Shown here: piece by piece, positions 25,786 to 34,241 of the stretch
Position numbering within the stretch: position 1 is the first letter of the stretch
Layout: each line of letters starts with the position of its first letter
Source: Marinomonas spartinae
GTDB lineage: Bacteria; Pseudomonadota; Gammaproteobacteria; Pseudomonadales; Marinomonadaceae
Direction: 5' to 3'
Assembly (NCBI RefSeq): GCF_016461715.1
Contig: NZ_JAEMUI010000022.1
Coordinates: 21,899-85,898 of the forward strand
Length of the DNA stretch: 64,000 bases
Notes under the pieces: generated by a model
Told to the model about the DNA's origin: nothing
Databases searched by the model: none
What the model saw: the letters and a program-made list of their open reading frames with translations, nothing else
Position numbers and translations under genes: made by a program

Positions 25786-26739
25786 ATGTCTAAAGTGTTA
25801 TACCAACCTCAAAGTGGGAACGAGATGCCTCGCTTTGGCGGCAGAGCGACCATGATGAGGTTGCCATTCGTTGACGTGCTAGAAGGCTTGGATGCCGCAT
25901 TTATCGGCATCCCATTGGATGTGGGAACCTCTCAACGAGCGGGAACACGCTACGGACCTCGCCAAATACGAGCAGAATCGGTAATGATTCGCCCTTATAA
26001 CATGGCCACCGGAGCGGCACCATTTGACTCGCTTTCTGTGGCAGACATTGGTGATGTGCCAATCAATACTTACAACCTGCTTAAGTCCGTTGACATCATC
26101 GAAAAATATTACGATCAGCTCAACCCTTATCCTGTCATTCCACTGACGTTGGGCGGCGATCACACACTCACTTTACCGATTCTTCGCTCCATCACCAAAA
26201 AGCATGGCCCAGTGGGGCTGATTCATGTGGATGCGCATACCGACACCAATGACAACATGTTTGGTGAAAAAATTGCCCATGGCACCACTTTTCGCCGTGC
26301 CGTGGAAGAAGGCTTGCTGGATTGTGAGCGGGTGATTCAGATTGGCCAGCGTGCCCAAGGGTACTCTGCGGAAGATTTCAAATGGGGGGAAAACCAAGGC
26401 TTCCGTTTGGTCACTGCTGAAGCGTGTTGGCACAAATCCCTAGCACCTTTGATGGACGAAGTTCGAGACATGATGGGAGATCGTCCGGTGTATTTATCGT
26501 TCGATATTGATGGCCTAGATCCTGCTTGGGCACCTGGCACCGGTACGCCTGAAGTCGGGGGGTTAACCTCCATTCAAGGGTTGGAAATTGTTCGGGGTTG
26601 CAAAGGCTTGAACTTGGTTGGGGGCGACCTTGTGGAAGTCTCGCCACCGTACGATGTCAGCGGCAATACCTCCCAGCTGGCCGCGAACCTGTTGTATGAG
26701 ATGTTGTGCGTATTGCCAGGTGTAAAGTACCGGCTATGA
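25786..26739 (+). CDS. Ureohydrolase (agmatinase/guanidinobutyrase/guanidinase family)
   Basis: 317-residue arginase-superfamily enzyme hydrolysing a guanidino group to urea; GAGGA lies 9 nt before ATG 25786. The dinuclear metal ligands are complete: H126 (GGDHTLT), D149/H151/D153 (HVDAHTDTND), D240/D242 (SFDIDGLDP). The N-terminus (PRFGGRATMMRLPF) and GTPEVGGLTS resemble guanidinopropionase/guanidinobutyrase more than SpeB agmatinase. No ornithine or arginine decarboxylase gene is nearby. The neighbouring 2-oxoglutarate oxygenase raises the possibility that the substrate is guanidine or a guanidino acid (inference). First gene of the cluster. Confidence 0.88.
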   Translation: MSKVLYQPQSGNEMPRFGGRATMMRLPFVDVLEGLDAAFIGIPLDVGTSQRAGTRYGPRQIRAESVMIRPYNMATGAAPFDSLSVADIGDVPINTYNLLKSVDIIEKYYDQLNPYPVIPLTLGGDHTLTLPILRSITKKHGPVGLIHVDAHTDTNDNMFGEKIAHGTTFRRAVEEGLLDCERVIQIGQRAQGYSAEDFKWGENQGFRLVTAEACWHKSLAPLMDEVRDMMGDRPVYLSFDIDGLDPAWAPGTGTPEVGGLTSIQGLEIVRGCKGLNLVGGDLVEVSPPYDVSGNTSQLAANLLYEMLCVLPGVKYRL

Positions 26740-26804
26740 AGCACTGACTATGAAGCACAAGCTATGAAGTACCGATAAACCGTCAGAAATGAGAGGCATC
26801 GCTT

Positions 26805-27677
26805 ATGGAACTATCATTGTTCAGGACATTATGGGGCGTGCAGCAAGAAATGTGCTCCTATGTGGACGCATTACGCCAAGCAGGGTTTGTTGGTGTGGAA
26901 GCGCGAGTGCCTTTAGAGCTTGAGGCTCGCCGTACCTTTAAACAATCACTGAAAGAGCTGGATATGAAATACATTGCGATTTTGTTTTCAGGCGGCGATG
27001 TGATTCCAAATCAAGCCGAAAGCCCAGACCAACATTTGGCGCGTTTGGCAGAGCAGTTAGATTTTGCGGCAGAGCTGGAACCTAAGTTTGTTAATGTGCT
27101 CCCCGGCAATGATCGCTGGACCATGACGCAACAGGTTGATTTCTTTGGTCGTGCCCATGAGTTGGCCAAAGAAAAGGGCGTATTCTGTAGTTTTGAAACC
27201 CATCGGGCGACGTCTCTTTACAGCCCTTGGGTGACGCTTGAGCTGATTCGACAACTTCCCGAGGTGCGATATACCGCTGATATCAGTCATTGGGTGCTGG
27301 TATGTGAGCGTTTGCTAAATGATCCTGTTGATGATTTATCGCGCTTTATTGAACGTGTTCATCATATACAGGCGCGTGTTGGTTATCCGCAAGGGCCGCA
27401 AACGCCACACCCAGGTGCGCCGGAATACAAAGAGGCGTTGCAGTTTCACCAGAATGTTTGGCAAGCCATTTGGCAAAAGCATCTTGATGCTGGCCGGACA
27501 GAAACCACCATGACCACCGAATTTGGCGCCGATGGCTACCTCCATCACCTTCCGTTTACGAATGTCCCCGTGGCCGATTTATGGGCTTTGAATGAGTGGA
27601 TGGCAGTGGAGGAGAGAGCGCATTTTGAACGTTTTATTCATCAACATCATTCTTTGTTAAGTGAGTCCGTCTTATGA
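26805..27677 (+). CDS. Sugar phosphate isomerase/epimerase-like TIM-barrel protein
   Basis: 290-residue AP-endonuclease-2/xylose-isomerase-type TIM barrel. Probable metal ligands: Glu in CSFETHR, Asp/His in YTADISHW, His in [15 protein letters not shown] and Glu in TTEFG. The enzyme acts on a sugar-like or hydroxy-acid intermediate; the exact substrate is unknown. Its stop overlaps the next ATG by four bases, so it works with the oxygenase. Confidence 0.85.
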   Translation: MELSLFRTLWGVQQEMCSYVDALRQAGFVGVEARVPLELEARRTFKQSLKELDMKYIAILFSGGDVIPNQAESPDQHLARLAEQLDFAAELEPKFVNVLPGNDRWTMTQQVDFFGRAHELAKEKGVFCSFETHRATSLYSPWVTLELIRQLPEVRYTADISHWVLVCERLLNDPVDDLSRFIERVHHIQARVGYPQGPQTPHPGAPEYKEALQFHQNVWQAIWQKHLDAGRTETTMTTEFGADGYLHHLPFTNVPVADLWALNEWMAVEERAHFERFIHQHHSLLSESVL

Positions 27678-28729
27678 ATTCGTCTACTCCGTCAGCCTTT
27701 ACTTCCATCCCTGTTGTGAATATTGCAGGTTTATTCAGTGAGGATTTAGAGCGTCGTCAGAATGTCGCGGAACAGTTAGGTAAAGCTGCAAAAGAAGTGG
27801 GTTTTTTATATGTCACCGGTCATGGTATGGACCCAGCGTTAATTGCGGGGTTGCGCAAAGCCGCGAAAGCGTTTTTTGCTCAGTCTATGTCGCAAAAAAT
27901 GGATTATTACATTGGTGCTTCTAAAAGCCATAAAGGCTATGTGCCTGAGGGGGAAGAAATTTATGGCACCGGCAAACCCGATCATAAAGAGGCGTTCGAT
28001 GTAGGCTTTCCCGCCCCTGAAAATCACCCATTAGTGTTAGCAAACACGCCTTTGATCGGTGATAACGAATGGCCCAATCTACCCGGTTTCCAGCAAGATA
28101 TTCGTGCCTATTACCACGCTATTTTTGCCCTTGGTCGCCGCCTGTTTTCTGGTTTTGCTTTGGCTTTGGGGTTGCCGGAGCACTACTTCGATGACATGGT
28201 CACCTGTCCTCCTTCCAAATTACGGCTTATTCATTACCCCTTCAACCCTGATGCACAAGACCGCCCCGGTATTGGTGCCCATACCGATTATGAATGCTTC
28301 ACGCTTTTGCTAGCAGACCAAGCGGGGCTAGAAGTGATGAATGAAGAGGGTGTTTGGATTGATGCCCCGCCAGTGGAAGAGTCGGGAGAAGAAGCCTTTG
28401 TGGTGAACATCGGCGATATGTTGGAAGTATTGACCGCAGGGCAATTTGTCGCGACCGCCCACAGGGTTCGTAAAGTGAGTCATGAACGTTACTCCTTTCC
28501 GCTGTTTTTTGCGTGTGATTATCACACGCAGATTCGCCCTTTGCCGCAATTCGAAGGGGCGGAGTCGGAACAGGCTTATGAGGCCATCAGTATTGGGGAT
28601 CACATGTATAGCCAAGCACTGCAAACCTATCGTTATTTGCGAGAAAAAGTGGCTAAAGGGGAGTTGACCTTACCAGAAAAAGCGCGAGGTGTGGCGACAT
28701 TCGGGCATTTAAAAAAACACGCCAAGTAA
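27674..28729 (+). CDS. 2-oxoglutarate/Fe(II)-dependent oxygenase (isopenicillin N synthase/EFE-like)
   Basis: 351-residue DIOX-type oxygenase. The iron triad is H203-x-D205 (GIGAHTDYE) and H263 (ATAHRV); R272-x-S274 (ERYSF) binds 2-oxoglutarate. The segment [21 protein letters not shown] resembles ethylene-forming enzyme and plant/cyanobacterial homoarginine hydroxylases, in which a guanidino amino acid is hydroxylated and releases guanidine. With a ureohydrolase two genes upstream, a guanidino-amino-acid substrate is plausible but unproven. ATGA overlap with the TIM-barrel gene. Confidence 0.87.
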   Translation: MNSSTPSAFTSIPVVNIAGLFSEDLERRQNVAEQLGKAAKEVGFLYVTGHGMDPALIAGLRKAAKAFFAQSMSQKMDYYIGASKSHKGYVPEGEEIYGTGKPDHKEAFDVGFPAPENHPLVLANTPLIGDNEWPNLPGFQQDIRAYYHAIFALGRRLFSGFALALGLPEHYFDDMVTCPPSKLRLIHYPFNPDAQDRPGIGAHTDYECFTLLLADQAGLEVMNEEGVWIDAPPVEESGEEAFVVNIGDMLEVLTAGQFVATAHRVRKVSHERYSFPLFFACDYHTQIRPLPQFEGAESEQAYEAISIGDHMYSQALQTYRYLREKVAKGELTLPEKARGVATFGHLKKHAK

Positions 28730-28747
28730 TAAAAAAATCATCCAATA

Positions 28748-28884
28748 AGACCTTTGCACGATGTCACGAGCGACGCCAAGACGCGGCAAAAACAGACGAG
28801 AAAGCGGAGTTTATCGCGATAAATGAGCATTTTGAGCCTGTTTTTAACGAAGTATTGGCAAGCGCAGTAGTCGTGCAAAAGTCT
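28748..28884. mobile_element. MITE-like element with 14-bp terminal inverted repeats
   Basis: AGACCTTTGCACGA (28748-28761) and TCGTGCAAAAGTCT (28871-28884) are inverted with one mismatch. The 109-bp interior has no open frame. Size, ends and location in the gap between oxygenase and binding-protein genes fit a miniature inverted-repeat element of an IS5-like type; the family is inferred. No target duplication was clear. Confidence 0.65.
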
Positions 28885-28931
28885 CTTAATATAAAACACA
28901 AAAGAAACAAGTATCACCAAGGAGCATAATC

Positions 28932-29732
28932 ATGAATACATCGAAAAAAGCGTTAGTCGTCGGTTTAACGTCGATTGCATTAGGCTTAACGAGCTTAGCC
29001 GCTTCTGCGACTGAACTGCTGTCGCCGGGGACATTAAAAGTTGGCATGGAAGTGACGTACCCTCCTTTTGAGTCATACGACGGTGACAAAATTGTTGGCT
29101 TTGACCCAGATGTTGCGGAGTTATTGGCAAAGCAAATGGGAGTCAAAGTGAGTTTTTCTGATACCAAGTTTACGGGGTTGATCTTGGGGTTAGCGTCGAA
29201 CAAATTTGATGCGGTCATTTCTGGCATGTACGTGACGCCAGCACGTCAAAAGCAAGCGGATGCCATTCCTTACGCCCGTACTGGCGCCTCCATCATGGTG
29301 TTAAAAAGTGGCTCATTGCGTCCCAAAACAGAAAAAGACTTATGTGGTTTAAAAGTTGGCCTACAGCAAGGGACCACTTGGGTGAAAGCGCTTAATGAGC
29401 TGTCTGCCAGCTACTGTAAAGCGAACGGAAAGCCTGCTATTCATGTGATGGAGTTCCCAACAGCGCCGGAAGTGGCTCAAGCATTGATGTCTAGAAACGT
29501 GCAAGCTCAGCTCGAAATCAATGGCGCTGCCAAAATGATTGTGGAAAAGTCTCGTGGGCGAATGGTGATCAGTTCGCCAGATTTGGTTTACCCACAAACC
29601 TTGGGAATCTACGTGAAAAAAGGCAATGACCAACTTCGCGATGCGCTGACGAAAGCACTAGCAAAGATTACGGAAAATGGCTCCTTTCCTGCTCTACTTA
29701 AAAAATACGATCTATCCCCTGTCTCTAAATGA
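28932..29732 (+). CDS. Amino-acid ABC transporter substrate-binding protein
   Basis: 266-residue periplasmic family-3 binding protein. It has a signal peptide ending ASATE, the family start LKVGMEVTYPPFESYDGDKI, and the VGFDPDVAELLAKQMGVKV and VGLQQGTTWVKAL segments. CAAGGAGC precedes the ATG. It is followed by a stem-loop terminator/attenuator and then the fused permease-ATPase. Substrate unknown; polar or guanidino amino acid suggested by the cluster. Confidence 0.92.
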   Translation: MNTSKKALVVGLTSIALGLTSLAASATELLSPGTLKVGMEVTYPPFESYDGDKIVGFDPDVAELLAKQMGVKVSFSDTKFTGLILGLASNKFDAVISGMYVTPARQKQADAIPYARTGASIMVLKSGSLRPKTEKDLCGLKVGLQQGTTWVKALNELSASYCKANGKPAIHVMEFPTAPEVAQALMSRNVQAQLEINGAAKMIVEKSRGRMVISSPDLVYPQTLGIYVKKGNDQLRDALTKALAKITENGSFPALLKKYDLSPVSK

Positions 29733-29743
29733 GACAGGTTTTT
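29718..29743 (+). terminator. Attenuator/terminator hairpin between binding-protein and permease genes
   Basis: CCTGTCTC (29718-29725) pairs with GAGACAGG (29731-29738), 5-nt loop, followed by TTTTT. The stem includes the binding-protein stop codon. It would make more binding protein than transporter. Confidence 0.8.
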
Positions 29744-29763
29744 ATCGGTAGTTAGGAGCTAGT

Positions 29764-31290
29764 ATGAATTTAGATTGGGGATACTTTTTCTCGCTTTTCT
29801 CAATGGCATCGTTTTGGCGAGCGAGCATCACGGTTGTAGAGATCAGTACCTTGTCTTGGGGAATTGGTTTGGTGCTTGGGTTTTGTGTGGCCTGTGCGAA
29901 AATGTCGACATCGCGCTGGCTCTCATTGCCCGCCGCTGTTTATATTTGGTTTTTCAGAAGTGTCCCGTTGCTGGTGGTCTTGGTGTTTGTCTATAACTTG
30001 CCGCAATTATTTCCATCGACCAGTGCGTTCTTAGGCGTTCCTTTTATCTCTGGATTACTCAGTCTTGTGGTCACGGAAGCCGCTTACATGGCAGAGATCC
30101 ATCGAGGTGGCTTATTGTCTGTTGCAAAAGGCCAGCGTGAAGCGGGCCATGCGTTGAATATTGGTTTTTTAGGCATTCAGCGCTTAATTGTGATTCCTCA
30201 GGCGTTCCGTATTTCCTTACCGTCTTTGATCAATGAATATATCACCGTGATCAAACTGAGTTCCTTGGTGTCTGTTATCTCGCTACCGGAATTATTGCTC
30301 ACAGGTCAGCGTCTTTACACTCAGAACTTCTTAGTGCTTGAAACACTGTTGGCGGTTGCGGTGTATTACGTATTAATTGTGACGGTCTTTAGCTCAATTC
30401 TACAATGGGTGGAGAAACGTTTGGACGTATCATCACGCAAACCAACCACCTTGTCCGATGGAGAGTGTGAAGAAGTAAGAAAGGCGGCACTGCCCATGCC
30501 GCTTAAGCAAAATCAACGTTCTGCGGGGGCGCCACCAGCATTGAGTCTTAAGAGTCTGCGTAAAGCCTACGGCAACCATGTGGTGCTAAAAGACGTGGAT
30601 CTAAATATTAACATTGGTGACGTGGTCAGTGTGATTGGACCGTCTGGTTCGGGTAAAACGACCTTGATTCGTACCATTAATCGTTTGGAAACACTCGACG
30701 CCGGTGAAGTGATTCTCTTTGGTGAAGATTTTCTCAAAGGGGGGCAGTCACCTGCACGTAAAACGCTGAAGTCAGGTATGTTGCGGATCGGCATGGTGTT
30801 TCAAAGCTTTAACTTGTTTCCGCATATGACGGCGCTTGACAATATCATGATGGCGCCACGTTATCATGGAAAAGCGCCTGACCAAACTACCAATAAGGCG
30901 CAGGCTTTGTATTTACTGGATCGAGTCGGCTTGCTCGCCCATGCAAACAAATACCCGCATCAGTTATCCGGGGGGCAACAGCAGCGGGTGGCAATCGCTC
31001 GGGCCTTGGCGTTGTCGCCAGACATTATCTTGTTTGATGAGCCGACTTCTGCGCTTGATCCAGAAATGGTCAATGAGGTGCTGAAAGTCATCCAAGATCT
31101 TGCCAAAGAAGGGATGACCCTAGTTATTGTGACCCATGAAATGGAATTTGCTCTGTCTGTTTCCGATCGTGTGGTTATGATGGAACACGGTATTATTCAA
31201 GTGAACGCGGCACCGAGTGATATTGTGGATGAAACACACAAGACACCAGAAATGGTGAGAATGAGAGAGTTTATGGGGAGGCAAGCTTGA
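29764..31290 (+). CDS. Fused amino-acid ABC transporter permease and ATP-binding protein
   Basis: 508 residues joining two normally separate subunits. Residues 1-225 are a HisM/GlnP-type permease with an EAA loop (EAAYMAEIHRGGLLSV and AGHAL). A linker of about 30 residues follows. Residues 260-508 are the ATPase: Walker A GPSGSGKTT, Q-loop VFQSFNLFPHM, signature LSGGQQQRVAIARAL, Walker B IILFDEPTSALD, H-loop VTHE. The fusion is known in some amino-acid transporters. Its end overlaps the next start by four bases. Confidence 0.92.
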   Translation: MNLDWGYFFSLFSMASFWRASITVVEISTLSWGIGLVLGFCVACAKMSTSRWLSLPAAVYIWFFRSVPLLVVLVFVYNLPQLFPSTSAFLGVPFISGLLSLVVTEAAYMAEIHRGGLLSVAKGQREAGHALNIGFLGIQRLIVIPQAFRISLPSLINEYITVIKLSSLVSVISLPELLLTGQRLYTQNFLVLETLLAVAVYYVLIVTVFSSILQWVEKRLDVSSRKPTTLSDGECEEVRKAALPMPLKQNQRSAGAPPALSLKSLRKAYGNHVVLKDVDLNINIGDVVSVIGPSGSGKTTLIRTINRLETLDAGEVILFGEDFLKGGQSPARKTLKSGMLRIGMVFQSFNLFPHMTALDNIMMAPRYHGKAPDQTTNKAQALYLLDRVGLLAHANKYPHQLSGGQQQRVAIARALALSPDIILFDEPTSALDPEMVNEVLKVIQDLAKEGMTLVIVTHEMEFALSVSDRVVMMEHGIIQVNAAPSDIVDETHKTPEMVRMREFMGRQA

Positions 31291-32030
31291 GCGACATGAT
31301 AACAACGGATGAGGCGACGTTGCGACGGGATCTCGCGGCGTCCTATCGTTTAGCGGCCATGATGGGATGGGAAGACACTCTATATACCCATTTCTCAGTG
31401 CGCTTACCGGGTGACGGAGCCCCCCGTTTTTTGATCAACCCTTTTGGCTTAATGTTTGATGAAATCCGTGCCAGTGATTTAATCGTTGTGGATATGCATG
31501 GGCGGGTGCTAGAAGGCAGCGCGGACTATAATTTGGCAGGGTTTACCATTCACAGTGCGGTGCATATGGCGCGTGACGATGCACACTGTGTGATGCATAC
31601 CCATACGCTGGCTGGTATGGCGATGGCGGCATGCGATAATGGCTTATTGCCCCTTAATCAGATCAGCGCGGAGTTTCACCAACGTCTTGGTTATCATGAT
31701 TACGAAGGCGTGGCCTTTAATTTAGACGAGCGAGCACGCATTCAACAATCGCTCGGCGACAATATGGCTCTAGTGCTGCATCATCATGGTCTGCTTAGCG
31801 TAGGGGAAACGGTTGCCGATGCCTTTCAAATTATGTATTACTTAAACAAAGCGTGTGAGATTCAACTCGCAGCCGCGCAAATGGCCAGTCTAACGCCCGT
31901 TTCTACTATCCCTGAAACGTTAGCAAGCTATGTATGCGAGCAGTTTAAGAAAGTAGAGCATGAACGTCACCTAGTTTGGCAGGCATGGCTAAGAAAGTTA
32001 GACCGTATTGATCCATCGTACCGAGAGTAA
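31287..32030 (+). CDS. Class II aldolase/adducin family protein
   Basis: 247 residues from TTG 31287 (TTGA overlap with the previous stop, GGAGG 5 nt upstream); ATG 31296 is an alternative with poor spacing. Zinc-site histidines HTHTLAG and HHHGLL, with conserved Glu near EFHQRLGY, are those of fuculose-phosphate aldolase/epimerase enzymes. It probably cleaves or decarboxylates a hydroxy-acid intermediate of this cluster. Confidence 0.86.
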   Translation: MSDMITTDEATLRRDLAASYRLAAMMGWEDTLYTHFSVRLPGDGAPRFLINPFGLMFDEIRASDLIVVDMHGRVLEGSADYNLAGFTIHSAVHMARDDAHCVMHTHTLAGMAMAACDNGLLPLNQISAEFHQRLGYHDYEGVAFNLDERARIQQSLGDNMALVLHHHGLLSVGETVADAFQIMYYLNKACEIQLAAAQMASLTPVSTIPETLASYVCEQFKKVEHERHLVWQAWLRKLDRIDPSYRE

Positions 32031-32032
32031 AC

Positions 32033-32965
32033 ATGAAGATACCTATTTTATTGGCTAACAATGATGCGGCGTTTACCGAGCAATTGATAGCGTCGTTTCA
32101 GCAACGACATCCTGATGTGGATGTTCTACTGCCTGGACAGCCAGGTTCAGACAAGGTGCAGGTAGCCGCCTGTTGGTTCCCAGATGATACGCTTTTAACG
32201 AATTATCCTAACATCAAGTTTATCCATGCTTTGTCAGCCGGAGTCGATCATTTGGGGGAATCATTGCTAAGCGCTGGTTTGCCCATTTGTCGCATTGTTG
32301 ATGAGCGTCAGAAGCAGGGCATGTTTGAGTATGCCCTGTGGGGCGTATTGAATGTTCATCGTTATTTTGACCTTGCTGCTCAGAATCAAAGACAAAATTG
32401 TTGGCAACGGTATAAACAAAAGGCCGCGCAGGATATTCGCGTCTCGGTTCTCGGGCTGGGAGCATTAGGGGAGTACGTTGCAAAAGGCTTAGCAGACTTG
32501 GGTTACAGTGTCTCTGGCTGGTCCCGAAGCCAAAAGGCGATGGCAAATATCACCTGTTATTCGGGGGAAGCCTCTTTGTCCGACATGCTTGGTCAAACCG
32601 ATATTCTCATTAACTTGCTGCCTTTAAGTCCGGTGACGAAAGGCATCCTAAGTCGCAAGTTATTCGATCAGCTTCCACAAGGAGCCTATGTGATTAACTG
32701 TGGTCGTGGTGGTCATGTGAATGAAGCAGACCTGATTCAAGCGGTTACACGTGGCCATTTGCGTGGTGCCATGTTGGATGTGTTTGACGAAGAGCCTTTG
32801 CCAGAAACTAACCCGCTTTGGACAACTCAAGGGATAGTGATTACCCCACATATGGCTTCCGATGCGGGGGAAACCGTCGTAGTGGATCAGGTTGCAGAGA
32901 ACGCCGCGAGGTTTTTACGAGGTGATGCATTGCTAAACCCCATCAACCTTGATCATGGCTACTAA
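32033..32965 (+). CDS. D-2-hydroxyacid dehydrogenase (GhrA/glyoxylate-hydroxypyruvate reductase type)
   Basis: 310-residue NAD(P)-dependent dehydrogenase. It has the Rossmann motif LGLGALGEYVAKGLADLGY, the catalytic Arg in VINCGRGGHVNE, Glu in DVFDEEPLP and His in ITPHMA. It is two bases after the aldolase stop, with no own strong ribosome site, so it is translationally coupled. Likely reduces glyoxylate, hydroxypyruvate or a related 2-oxo acid formed upstream. Confidence 0.9.
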   Translation: MKIPILLANNDAAFTEQLIASFQQRHPDVDVLLPGQPGSDKVQVAACWFPDDTLLTNYPNIKFIHALSAGVDHLGESLLSAGLPICRIVDERQKQGMFEYALWGVLNVHRYFDLAAQNQRQNCWQRYKQKAAQDIRVSVLGLGALGEYVAKGLADLGYSVSGWSRSQKAMANITCYSGEASLSDMLGQTDILINLLPLSPVTKGILSRKLFDQLPQGAYVINCGRGGHVNEADLIQAVTRGHLRGAMLDVFDEEPLPETNPLWTTQGIVITPHMASDAGETVVVDQVAENAARFLRGDALLNPINLDHGY

Positions 32966-32991
32966 ACCAAGCCCCATTCGGTTCTTGGTTT
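32964..32991 (+). terminator. Possible terminator between convergent genes
   Basis: AAACCAAG (32964-32971) pairs with CTTGGTTT (32984-32991), 12-nt loop, with few T's. It separates the catabolic cluster from the convergent membrane-protein gene. Confidence 0.45.
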
Positions 32992-33008
32992 TCCTAACGG
33001 CTCTATTA

Positions 33009-34214
33009 TTAAGCCGATGGCACGCCGAATAAAAACACCATTAAGCAAAGCAATGACACTACGCTATAGAGAGCCGCTTTTTTGGTGTTCTTTTCGACTG
33101 ATTTCGTTTGCAGTGCCACAATGGCGGCGACGGCGGATTGTAGTGTATAGAACAGAGCAAATGCCCGTGAGGCATAGGCGATAATGCCATTCACATCGGT
33201 GGCCCAGGTTAAGAAAATAGTGACGATCAAAATCAGCATATAAGCATAACGCACGGGAATCTTCTCGCGCGCGATGTCGACCACCAATCCGCCCGCCCCC
33301 GAGGTATCAGCAACGGAGGCGGAGAATTGGCTGCCAATTGCGGCGACAGAAATTAAGATCGGCAATAGCACTGCCACTGGTGCCACCATACTGGTAATCG
33401 CGGTGACATCGGCTCCCATACCTTTATGAAATAAGACGGTCATCAGGGTTAAAAATACTAGGTAAATGGCCGCTGAAATCCACTGGGCGATGCGCATGGT
33501 TTTGATACGTAACTCAGCAGGGTGTTCGCTTTGTAAATAACGGGAAGTTTCAAAGCCTTGTACCACGATTAATAACCCCAGTAAGACACGTAAATCATGT
33601 AGGTCGATACTGGAATCCAGCGTGGGCAAATGCCATTGGCCAGACTTTAAAAGTTGAACGTTGTATACCGCGAGTGAGAAAAGCAATCCAGCGATCATGC
33701 CAAGGTTTAGGCTCACCGCATAGGTTTCGATTTTCTCTAATTCCCCTAAGCCGCGCCATATTCCCACTCCGCAGATAAAGATCAAAATCAGTGTGGTGAT
33801 AATGTTTGCCACAAAGCCGCTTTCATAGCCAAAGGCTTTGAGTAAAAATGCCGACAGCAGCTGAAGGTAATAGGTGACGGAAATAAAATAGGCGCCTGCC
33901 AAGACAATACGTGAGACGAAGGAAACAGCTTGGGCGGGGCCTTTTTGATGTTCGATGGGCTCAAAGTGACGAATATTGAAGCGAATCGCGCTGCCCACTG
34001 CATAGGCTAACATAAGCAATAAGCCCATACACAGTACGGCAAAGTACCCCACGGATTCTGCCAGTAACGGTGCCACCACCAAAAAGCCACTGCCCATAAT
34101 CGAAGCCAATGGCGTGACGGTGGCTTTCCAGCCCTCAGAATGGGCGAGCTTACGGGAAAAGGCCAGAAAGAGAGTGACCACTAGGGCAATGGCAATAATA
34201 TAAAAATTCAACAT
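33009..34214 (-). CDS. Multi-pass membrane protein, APC-superfamily-like
   Basis: 401-residue protein with about 10-11 hydrophobic segments, few charged loops and the inner motifs SIMGSGFLVVAPLLAES and GAGGLVVD. The arrangement resembles LeuT/APC-fold secondary transporters, but I do not recognise the subfamily or substrate. It is the downstream partner of the Kef-type antiporter gene on the same strand (27-nt gap). Confidence 0.6.
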   Translation of the reverse strand: MLNFYIIAIALVVTLFLAFSRKLAHSEGWKATVTPLASIMGSGFLVVAPLLAESVGYFAVLCMGLLLMLAYAVGSAIRFNIRHFEPIEHQKGPAQAVSFVSRIVLAGAYFISVTYYLQLLSAFLLKAFGYESGFVANIITTLILIFICGVGIWRGLGELEKIETYAVSLNLGMIAGLLFSLAVYNVQLLKSGQWHLPTLDSSIDLHDLRVLLGLLIVVQGFETSRYLQSEHPAELRIKTMRIAQWISAAIYLVFLTLMTVLFHKGMGADVTAITSMVAPVAVLLPILISVAAIGSQFSASVADTSGAGGLVVDIAREKIPVRYAYMLILIVTIFLTWATDVNGIIAYASRAFALFYTLQSAVAAIVALQTKSVEKNTKKAALYSVVSLLCLMVFLFGVPSA

Positions 34215-34241
34215 CGTGGGTGCCTGTTCCTTTTGTTAAAA

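Noticed and set aside
25786..26739. Naming the ureohydrolase speB (agmatinase)
   Set aside because: Only family-level evidence; guanidinobutyrase/guanidinopropionase-like text and the neighbours do not support polyamine synthesis.
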